Assembly (NCBI GenBank): GCA_017558505.1 | Contig: JAFYUM010000042.1 | Span: forward strand, 1 to 64,000 | Direction of reading: 5' to 3' | DNA: 64,000 nucleotides | Source: Ruminococcus sp. | GTDB taxonomy: Bacteria; Bacillota; Clostridia; Oscillospirales; Ruminococcaceae | In this document: positions 57,714 to 64,000 of the stretch, piece by piece | Layout: each line of letters opens with the position of its first letter | Position numbering within the stretch: the first letter of the stretch is position 1 | Translations under genes and position numbers: made by a program | Notes under the pieces: model-generated | Told to the model about the DNA's origin: nothing | Database searches by the model: none | What the model saw: the letters and a program-made list of their open reading frames with translations, nothing else

Positions 57714-59426
57714 ATGAACGAAATGGAACTCTATTCACTCTGGTGTGAAAATGCAAAGGCTGATGCAGACCTTGTTACAGAGCTTGAAAGCATAAAAAAT
57801 GACAGCGAGGCAATCAATGACAGATTTTACCGTGACCTGGAATTCGGCACAGGAGGTCTTCGTGGTGTAATCGGTGCAGGTACAAACCGTATGAACATCT
57901 ACACTGTAAGACGTGCTACACAGGGCTTCGCTGATTATCTCAATCAGGAGTACAATAATCCTGCTGTTGCTGTATCCTATGACAGCCGTATAAAGAGCGA
58001 TGTTTTCTCGAAGGCTGCCGCAGAAGTTCTTGCTGCTAACGGTATCAAGGTACATATCTACAACGAGCTTATGCCTACTCCCTGTCTTTCTTTTGCTGTT
58101 CGTGAACTGAAATGCCAGGGCGGTATCATGGTAACCGCAAGCCATAACCCCGCTAAATACAACGGCTACAAAGTATACGGTGACGACGGTTGTCAGATTA
58201 CTCTCCGTGGTGCTGAAATAATTCTTGAGAAGATTAACTCACTTGATATATTCAACGATGTAAAATCCGCTGACTTTGACGAGGAAGTTGAAAAGGGTAA
58301 TATTCAGTTCATCGAAAACGATGTTATTGAAGCTTACTATGAAAAGGTTCTTGCAGAAGCTATAAACGCTGACCTCTGTGCTTCAAGCGGACTTAAAGTA
58401 GTTTACACTCCACTCAACGGAACAGGTAACAAGCCTGTTCGTGAGATTTTAAAGCGTATAGGTATTACAGATGTTACTATCGTTAAGGAACAGGAAAATC
58501 CCGACGGAAATTTCTCAACCTGCCCTTATCCAAACCCTGAAATCCGTGAAGCACTTGAAGTTGGTCTCCGTTATTGCAACGAGGTTAAACCTGACCTTCT
58601 TCTTGCTACAGATCCCGATTGCGACAGAGTTGGTATTGCTGTTCCCGACGGTGATGGCTATGCACTTTTCAGCGGAAACGAGGTTGGTGCAATGCTACTC
58701 GAATACATCGCTGACCAGAGCATTAAAAAGGGAATTATGCCCGAAAATCCAATTGCTGTAAAGACAATCGTTACAACAGACATTGTTAATTCCATCGGTA
58801 AGGAATACGGCGTTGAGATTATCGACGTTCTCACAGGCTTCAAGTTCATAGGCGAACAGATTGGCTTCCTTGAAGAAAAGGGCGAGGAAAACCGCTATAT
58901 CTTCGGATTTGAGGAAAGCTACGGCTACCTTTCAGGCGCATATGTACGTGACAAGGACGCTGTAAACGCTTCAATGCTTATCTGCGAAATGGCTGCATAT
59001 TACCGCACACAGGGTATTTCTCTCCTTGAAGCAAGAGAGAATATGTACAAAAAATACGGTATGTTCTACCAGACACTTTACAGCTTCACTTTCGAAGGCG
59101 AAAGCGGTATGAATAAAATGGATGAGATTATGACAACTCTGAGAAATAATCCGCCCACAGCTATAGCAGGAATCCCTGTTGTAAAGTTTGATGACTACAA
59201 GGCAAGCACATCAAAGGATATTGCAAGCGGAGAAGTAACAGAGCTTACTCTGCCTAAGTCAAATGTACTTGCATTCTTCCTTGAGGGCGGTTCAAAGGTA
59301 ATTGTTCGTCCTTCCGGTACAGAGCCTAAAATTAAAACATACCTCACAGCTAAACAGCCTACAAGAGCTGAGGCTGAGGTGCTTGAAAAGAAGCTTCACG
59401 ATGAATTTTCAAAGAATTTTCAGTAA
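57714..59426 (+). CDS. Phospho-sugar mutase (phosphoglucomutase/phosphomannomutase)
   Basis: Alpha-D-phosphohexomutase, 570 aa, interconverting hexose 1- and 6-phosphates. Phosphoserine loop TASHNPAKYNGYK near 139-151, Mg site DPDCDRVG near 303, sugar-binding GFEESYGYL near 398 and phosphate-binding RPSGTEPKIK near 533. The size and motifs match the PgcA-type enzyme of Firmicutes. It would connect mannose or glucose 1-phosphate from phosphorolysis to glycolysis. ATG at 57714 has GGAGG 7 nt upstream; the longer reading from 57624 has no such signal. Weak promoter with TATAAT at 57613-57618. Confidence 0.94.
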   Translation: MNEMELYSLWCENAKADADLVTELESIKNDSEAINDRFYRDLEFGTGGLRGVIGAGTNRMNIYTVRRATQGFADYLNQEYNNPAVAVSYDSRIKSDVFSKAAAEVLAANGIKVHIYNELMPTPCLSFAVRELKCQGGIMVTASHNPAKYNGYKVYGDDGCQITLRGAEIILEKINSLDIFNDVKSADFDEEVEKGNIQFIENDVIEAYYEKVLAEAINADLCASSGLKVVYTPLNGTGNKPVREILKRIGITDVTIVKEQENPDGNFSTCPYPNPEIREALEVGLRYCNEVKPDLLLATDPDCDRVGIAVPDGDGYALFSGNEVGAMLLEYIADQSIKKGIMPENPIAVKTIVTTDIVNSIGKEYGVEIIDVLTGFKFIGEQIGFLEEKGEENRYIFGFEESYGYLSGAYVRDKDAVNASMLICEMAAYYRTQGISLLEARENMYKKYGMFYQTLYSFTFEGESGMNKMDEIMTTLRNNPPTAIAGIPVVKFDDYKASTSKDIASGEVTELTLPKSNVLAFFLEGGSKVIVRPSGTEPKIKTYLTAKQPTRAEAEVLEKKLHDEFSKNFQ

Positions 59427-59436
59427 AATATAATCT

Positions 59437-59467
59437 ATAAGGCGGACTTCGGTTCGCCTTATGTTTT
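59437..59467 (+). terminator. Phospho-sugar mutase terminator
   Basis: ATAAGGCG / CGCCTTAT stem with a ten-base loop, followed by a GTTTTAT tract. Confidence 0.65.
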
Positions 59468-59527
59468 ATGAGGGTGAACAAATTGGAAATACAAGAGTTA
59501 CATAAACACATTGAAATCGGCAACTAA
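59468..59527 (+). other. Nineteen-codon remnant ORF
   Basis: ATG-initiated frame encoding MRVNKLEIQELHKHIEIGN before a stop, with no ribosome site. The helical text looks like the beginning of a longer protein. It lies just before two frameshifted genes, so it may be another relic, but it is too short to be sure. Confidence 0.25.
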
Positions 59528-59572
59528 CCTGTTCTTATATATTGAGAGGAAAAATATAACGGAATATGGTGT

Positions 59573-59949
59573 ATGCTGAAATTAACAAAAAACAACAAAA
59601 TTTTTCTTGATTTTACTGACAATAACAATCCGGATTCAGATGGGGATTTCAGAGCAACTTTTATTTTCGATTCTTTTGAAAAATTAATAAAAGAAGTCGA
59701 ATATTTTACAGATCGTAAATTAAATGAATTGTCTATACATCCTGATGTTCCCTATATCAGCAGCAGTAGTCCTGCATGGCTCGACTTCCAGTGGGATTTG
59801 TACAACGGAAAAGTGAAAATGCTTGAAAACTATAAAAATTTCTTTATAGGTGACTTATGGTGGAGATTCCTTTATCAGAAAAAATCAAGCCGGATTGCAG
59901 TTCAGACGAATTAAAAGCATTGATGATACAGATAGACGACGAATATTAA
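59573..59949 (+). pseudogene. Frameshifted small acidic protein gene
   Basis: The frame from 59573 reads an acidic, aromatic-rich protein (113 aa) ending at 59914. Near 59862 the sequence TGGTGGAG lacks one G: restoring it would continue into ATT CCT TTA... to a natural stop at 59947-59949, giving about 125 aa with a charged EKIKPD...DELKALMIQIDDEY ending. The frame before and after is coherent in codon use. No family is recognised; small Asp/Trp-rich proteins of this type are often immunity proteins. A sequencing indel is the alternative explanation. Confidence 0.5.
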
Positions 59950-59961
59950 CAGGAGAAAGCC

Positions 59962-60320
59962 ATGATAATAGGTAATGATATTACTATAGAAGAAATAATT
60001 ATTGCTTTTGAAGAAAAATACGGCGATGATTTCAACTGGAGCTTGATTTCCGAAGCAAATAGTTTTTATTTATCGGAATTAAAAAAAGAAGTTGGGGCTG
60101 ATATCCGCTGTTTCAGAACAAAATCCGTGCCGCTGCCAAATGCGAATCCAATGATGATGTTTTATATTTAATTAATAACGATACATGCCGGATTTATCAT
60201 CTAACCTATTCTGCAAACAACTCTGATGGTTATCCTAAATATAAAGAATTTTCAAACATAAAAGCCGCATCTGAATATATACAGGATAAATTTGTGAGTG
60301 AATTTTTTGATTTAAATTAA
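59962..60320 (+). pseudogene. Frameshifted small gene, immunity-protein-like
   Basis: The first part (59962 onward, GGAG 8 nt before ATG) encodes MIIGNDITIEEIIIAFEEKYG through KKEVGAD; one missing base between 60102 and 60103 shifts the frame. Inserting one base (GAT-C-ATCCG) would restore ADHPLFQNKIRAAAKCES, then VLYLINNDTCRIYHLTYS through to a stop at 60318-60320, a protein of about 119 aa. The three-frame continuity strongly suggests a real gene that lost one base. Function unknown, probably part of a toxin-immunity or phage-related accessory set. Confidence 0.6.
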
Positions 60321-60345
60321 AATATAAAAATATTCTGAAATACGC

Positions 60346-60374
60346 TTGACAAACAAACCAATCTATGATATAAT
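60346..60374 (+). promoter_or_regulatory. rpmE promoter
   Basis: TTGACA (60346-60351), 17 bp, TATAAT (60369-60374). The leader to the start codon is about 82 nt; ribosomal-protein leaders are common before rpmE but I cannot identify one by eye. Confidence 0.85.
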
Positions 60375-60462
60375 GTATATCTGATGTATGCTTGCACTAC
60401 TGTCTAAGGAAAATGATGGGCTGCACGATTTACAGAAAATTTAATAAAATGAGGTGAAAATC

Positions 60463-60666
60463 GTGAAAGAGGGAATCCATCCTAACTTTGTAAAGACAAC
60501 TATTACTTGCCACTGCGGTAACGTAATGGAAACAATGTCTACAAAGGAGAACATCAAGGTTGAAATCTGCTCAAAGTGCCATCCTTTCTATACTGGTAAG
60601 CAGAAGCTTGTTGATACAGGCGGACGTGTTGACAGATTCAAGAAGCGTTTCAATCTCGATAAGTAA
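60463..60666 (+). CDS. rpmE: 50S ribosomal protein L31
   Basis: 67 aa, starting VKEGIHPNF. The zinc-binding form: cysteines in CHCGN near 16-18 and [10 protein letters not shown] near 35-38. Ends with [11 protein letters not shown]. Start is GTG at 60463 with GAGGTG at 6 nt; an upstream in-frame GTG at 60454 overlaps that ribosome site. Short transcript bounded by a consensus promoter and a strong terminator. Confidence 0.96.
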   Translation: MKEGIHPNFVKTTITCHCGNVMETMSTKENIKVEICSKCHPFYTGKQKLVDTGGRVDRFKKRFNLDK

Positions 60667-60673
60667 AATTGTT

Positions 60674-60702
60674 AATAAGCCGCTCATAGTGAGCGGCTTA
60701 TT
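60674..60702 (+). terminator. rpmE terminator
   Basis: AATAAGCCGCTCA / TGAGCGGCTTATT perfect 13-bp stem with a three-base loop. Confidence 0.85.
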
Positions 60703-60724
60703 TGTACTACTCTGAGGATTTTTT

Positions 60725-61363
60725 ATGAACTATTTCACAATTTCAAAACCTGCCAGCGACTCCTTCATCGAGAAAAAATCCGAATTTATCGGTTATATCG
60801 CTCCTGTAAAGACAAACGATGAAGCCGTCGCTTTTATTAATGAGATAAAGGCAATGCACCGTAAGGCAAGGCATAATGTTTACGCCTATATCCTCCGCAA
60901 GGACAATATTTCCCGATATTCCGACGACGGTGAGCCGCAGGGCACAGCTGGCGTACCTGTTCTGGAGGTACTGCAAAAACGTGGACTTACAGATGTATGC
61001 GTAGTTGTCACACGATATTTCGGCGGTATTCTCCTTGGCGGCGGAGGTCTTCTCCGAGCTTACTCCCATGCTGCTTCAATAGCCTGCGACGCCGCACATA
61101 TTATGGATATGCGGCTTTGTCACCGCCTTACCATAAAAACCGATTATAACCTTTACGGAAAGATTAACTATATCCTGCCCAATTTCGATGTAATTACCGT
61201 AAAATCCGATTTTGCCGACGCTGTTACCCTTGAAATTCTTGTTATGTCCGATAAGCTTGATGCACTCCGCAAAGAGCTGACGGAAGTTACAAACAATTCG
61301 GCAGAAGTTACAGACCTTGGCGAATTGTACGAGGATTTTTCATCAGTTATGACAAACCTTTGA
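60725..61363 (+). CDS. yigZ: YigZ/IMPACT family protein
   Basis: 212-aa protein of the IMPACT/UPF0029 family. N-terminal block SRYSDDGEPQGTAGVPVLEVL (about 60-80), VVVTRYFGGILLGGGGLLRAYSHAA (about 92-117) and a C-terminal ferredoxin-like domain. Relatives may regulate translation; no enzymatic reaction is established. It lies just before dgt-dnaG but has 86 bp between, with a possible own promoter near 61390. Confidence 0.92.
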   Translation: MNYFTISKPASDSFIEKKSEFIGYIAPVKTNDEAVAFINEIKAMHRKARHNVYAYILRKDNISRYSDDGEPQGTAGVPVLEVLQKRGLTDVCVVVTRYFGGILLGGGGLLRAYSHAASIACDAAHIMDMRLCHRLTIKTDYNLYGKINYILPNFDVITVKSDFADAVTLEILVMSDKLDALRKELTEVTNNSAEVTDLGELYEDFSSVMTNL

Positions 61364-61449
61364 TTTTCCATCAAAAAAATAAAGTATATTTGTACTTTCG
61401 ACAGTATAAGTATATATAAACCTTTAGTCGCACAGGAAAGGAGTTCATT

Positions 61450-62451
61450 ATGGAAAAGAGCATACGTGAAAATATTGAACTTGCTGAAGCTATGGTACAC
61501 AGCGAATATGCCTGTTCAAGTACTGATCCCGAAATGACAAAACGTGAACGTGACGAGGAAAAATGTTCCTACCGAACAGATTTTCAGCGTGACCGTGACA
61601 GAATTCTCCATTGCAACTCATTCCGACGACTCAAACGTAAAACACAGGTTTTTCTCTCACCTGTGGGTGACCACTATCGTACACGACTGACTCACACTCT
61701 TGAAGTTTCACAGATTGCCCGTACAATTTCCCGCTGTATGAATCTCAACGAGGCTCTTACAGAGGCAATTGCACTCGGTCACGATCTCGGTCATTCTCCT
61801 TTCGGTCATTGCGGCGAGGCTGTCCTGAACGAAATATGTCCCCACGGCTTCAAGCATTATCTACAAAGCGTAAGAGTTGCGGAGAGGCTTGAAAAAGAGG
61901 GAAAAGGCCTTAATCTCACATGGGCTGTCCGCAACGGCATAGAATGCCATACAAATATGACTGCCGCAACCCGAGAGGGCTGTGTTGTGCGTCTTGCGGA
62001 TACCATTGCGTACATAAATCACGATATCGAGGATTCAATCCGTGCAAGTGTCCTGCGTAAGGAGCAGCTTCCTGCGGACTGCGTTGAAATCCTCGGAGAT
62101 ACAAAAACAAAGCGTATTACTACTCTTATCGCCTCGGTTATCGCCCACGGCAGCGAGACTATCGACTTTGAGCCTGAAATCAGAAAAGCTCACGATGATT
62201 TACGCAGCTTTATGTTCAGAACGGTCTATACAAATCCTGCGGCAAAATTAGAAGAAGGCAAGGCTGAACTGCTTATCCGCAAGCTCTACAGCTACTTTAA
62301 GGAAAATTCTTCCCTGCTTCCCCCTCTTTATCTGGGTATTGCCGAGGAATCGGATATTGACCGTGCTGTCTGCGACTACATATCGGGCATGAGCGACGAG
62401 TACGCCGTTGACCTTTACACGGAGCTTTTCGTTCCGAAATTCTGGAAATAA
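61450..62451 (+). CDS. dgt: dGTPase-like HD phosphohydrolase
   Basis: 333 aa, deoxyguanosinetriphosphate triphosphohydrolase-like protein that splits dNTPs to nucleoside and triphosphate. HD-domain metal ligands: RTRLTHTLEVSQIAR near 74 (His), GHDLGHSPFGHCGE near 114 (His-Asp pair) and GIECHT near 154. N-terminal RTDFQRDRDRIL. AAGGAG 6 nt before ATG. dnaG follows after 17 nt, a frequent Clostridial gene order. Confidence 0.93.
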   Translation: MEKSIRENIELAEAMVHSEYACSSTDPEMTKRERDEEKCSYRTDFQRDRDRILHCNSFRRLKRKTQVFLSPVGDHYRTRLTHTLEVSQIARTISRCMNLNEALTEAIALGHDLGHSPFGHCGEAVLNEICPHGFKHYLQSVRVAERLEKEGKGLNLTWAVRNGIECHTNMTAATREGCVVRLADTIAYINHDIEDSIRASVLRKEQLPADCVEILGDTKTKRITTLIASVIAHGSETIDFEPEIRKAHDDLRSFMFRTVYTNPAAKLEEGKAELLIRKLYSYFKENSSLLPPLYLGIAEESDIDRAVCDYISGMSDEYAVDLYTELFVPKFWK

Positions 62452-62468
62452 ATACGGAGGTGTGAGCT

Positions 62469-64000
62469 ATGGCATCGTATGATGATTTTACCCTTGAACT
62501 GAAAAACGCCAATCCCATTGACAGCGTCATAAGCTCATACGTTCAGCTGAAAAAACGCGGCAGAAACTTAATCTGCAACTGCCCGTTTCATTCCGAAAAA
62601 ACCCCCTCGTTTACAGTATTTACCGATACACAAAGCTTTTACTGCTTCGGATGCGGTGCAGGCGGCGACATCTTCACCTTTGTAATGAAGGCGGAAAATC
62701 TGGACTTTATGGAGGCTGTCAGACTTATTGCCGAAAGAAGCGGTATAGCTGTACCTGAACGAAAAAATAATTCTCCCGACAACAGTCACAGGAGAACAAG
62801 AATATACGAAATGAACCGTATAGCCGCAAATTACTTTTATAAAAACCTTATAAGCGGCAAGGATAAAACAGGGCTTGACTATTTTATAAGCCGACAGCTT
62901 TCACCACAGACTGTAAAAAAATTCGGTCTTGGATATGCTTCTGACTCATGGGATGAGCTCTGCACGCTCCTGACTTCAAAAGGCTATTCGGAATATGAAA
63001 TAACCGACGCATGGCTTGCAGGGCGTTCACAGAAAAACAACAGGCTTTTCGATATGTTCAGAAAGCGTGTTATGTTTCCCATCGTTGATATGAGGGGAAA
63101 TGTTATAGGCTTCGGCGGACGAGTCCTTGATGACTCAAAACCCAAATACCTGAACACCAGTAAAACCCTTGTATTTGACAAAGGCTCAAATCTGTTCGCA
63201 ATGAATTATGCAAAGGATTCCGACAGCAAGCGGCTTATCCTCTGTGAAGGCTATATGGACGTTATCGCCGTACATCAGGCCGGCTTTGACAATGCCGTAG
63301 CCACTCTTGGAACTGCTATTACACCTGACCAGGCAAGACTTGTAAAGCGTTACGCCGAGGAAGTAATAATTGCCTACGACAGCGACGGTGCAGGTCAGAC
63401 AGCCGCAAGAAAAGCTATATCCCACTTTTCAGATGTGGGACTACGCACACGTATACTACGCATGGACGGTGCAAAGGACCCCGATGAATTTATAAAAAAA
63501 TTCGGAGTTCAGCGTTTCCGTATGCTGATTGACAAATCCGACGACGCAAATAATTTCCTTATTGACCGCTGCGAAAATGAACTTGATATAGAAACGGAAG
63601 CAGGAAAGGTTGAGCTGCTGAAACGTGTTTCCCGTGTTCTTGCAGATATTCCCTCCCCTTTGGAACGTGAGGTATATATTTCAAGAACGGCTGCAAAATA
63701 TGACTTCCCCGTAGATGTGCTTAAAGTTCACATTGACGATATGGTGAAGAAAAACAGCTATTCCGAGAAAAAAGGCGAATGGGAAAAAATTAAGAATCAG
63801 ACCACACGGCATACAGACAAAATCAATCCGCAGGCTAAGGATTTCCGGAAGGAAGCCAAGGCAGAGGAAACTATCATATGCAAACTTATGCGGAACCCCG
63901 AGGACGCTTCAAAGCTACGGGAACAAGTTCCGCCTGATATATTTGTCACCGATTTCAACAGAAAGGTCTATGAAGCTATTCTTGAAATCGCTGATACACA
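62469..64000 (+). CDS. dnaG: DNA primase DnaG, cut by the window edge
   Basis: Open to the end of the window (510 codons seen, last part missing). Makes RNA primers at replication forks. CHC2 zinc ribbon with CPFH and CFGCG near 38-65, Toprim segment with LCEGYMDVI near 257 and AYDSDGAGQTAAR near 300. The visible C-terminal part is the start of the DnaB-interaction domain. ATG at 62469 has GGAGGTG 6 nt upstream. No frame disruptions in the visible part. Confidence 0.96.
   Translation, partial: MASYDDFTLELKNANPIDSVISSYVQLKKRGRNLICNCPFHSEKTPSFTVFTDTQSFYCFGCGAGGDIFTFVMKAENLDFMEAVRLIAERSGIAVPERKNNSPDNSHRRTRIYEMNRIAANYFYKNLISGKDKTGLDYFISRQLSPQTVKKFGLGYASDSWDELCTLLTSKGYSEYEITDAWLAGRSQKNNRLFDMFRKRVMFPIVDMRGNVIGFGGRVLDDSKPKYLNTSKTLVFDKGSNLFAMNYAKDSDSKRLILCEGYMDVIAVHQAGFDNAVATLGTAITPDQARLVKRYAEEVIIAYDSDGAGQTAARKAISHFSDVGLRTRILRMDGAKDPDEFIKKFGVQRFRMLIDKSDDANNFLIDRCENELDIETEAGKVELLKRVSRVLADIPSPLEREVYISRTAAKYDFPVDVLKVHIDDMVKKNSYSEKKGEWEKIKNQTTRHTDKINPQAKDFRKEAKAEETIICKLMRNPEDASKLREQVPPDIFVTDFNRKVYEAILEIADT

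Noticed and set aside
1-64000. CRISPR arrays, prophage or insertion sequences
   Set aside because: No regularly spaced repeats, integrase, capsid, tail, transposase or cas-like proteins were recognised in any frame.

Overview
The window looks like chromosomal DNA of a low-GC Gram-positive anaerobe, most likely a fibre-degrading Ruminococcus (Oscillospiraceae). The main evidence is two secreted plant-cell-wall enzymes that end in type-I-like dockerins (a GH9 cellulase and a PL1+PL9 pectate lyase), a GH130 phosphorylase, a sporulation sigma factor (SigG), the FtsEX/PcsB-like division operon, a dgt-dnaG order, and AGGAG-type ribosome sites with -35/-10 boxes mostly 17 bp apart. Species cannot be fixed from the sequence alone. 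I see no phage, transposase, CRISPR array, tRNA or 16S/23S/5S rRNA gene.

Layout. 1-5.4 kb, mostly leftward: a PAS-only sensor, thiamine importer subunit ThiT, the GGGtGRT/Fe-S scaffold gene pair of unknown function, and a LUD-domain protein. 5.5-9.2 kb, rightward: MATE exporter, NudC, HAD phosphatase and a small membrane protein, then the RNase P RNA. 9.5-13.3 kb: a TrpR-like regulator, the GH9-CBM3-dockerin cellulase and a DUF1508 protein. 13.4-25.6 kb, leftward: mscS-two flavoproteins-rsmA; nrtR-pncB; an EamA/NhaC transporter pair; a nicotinamidase-like hydrolase; a hairpin repeat; and an AbrB-glycosyltransferase pair. 25.7-33 kb: pyridoxal kinase, sigG, a Pro/Thr-rich surface protein, a probable ADP-ribosyltransferase-fold protein, an EAL phosphodiesterase and a SpoIVFB-like protease pair. 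33.1-39.8 kb: lipoprotein-radA-lipoprotein-ABC transporter. 40-48 kb: the pectate lyase, then cardiolipin synthase with a degenerate galactokinase, divergent from GH130. 48.4-57.5 kb: a degenerate D-Ala-D-Ala ligase relative, a YwiB-like protein, argS, a PucR/CdaR-type regulator, ftsE-ftsX-PcsB and a C-terminal protease. 57.7-64 kb: phosphosugar mutase, two frameshifted small genes, rpmE, yigZ, dgt and the start of dnaG.

How the genes fit together. Four genes touch NAD: NudC consumes it; PncB and the PncA-like hydrolase salvage its precursors; NrtR probably controls them. The nrtR and pncA-like promoters carry closely related palindromic sequences at their -10 regions. Cellulase, pectate lyase, GH130 and phosphosugar mutase form a polysaccharide-to-sugar-phosphate theme. 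FtsEX, the PcsB-like hydrolase and cardiolipin synthase serve the envelope. SigG and the SpoIVFB-like protease, the latter with a SigE-like promoter, suggest endospore formation or its remnant.

The best leads for new biology are the apparently inactive galactokinase paralogue in an operon with cardiolipin synthase, the D-Ala ligase paralogue lacking metal ligands, a standalone intracellular ADP-ribosyltransferase-like protein, the proposed NAD operator, and a small hairpin repeat family.
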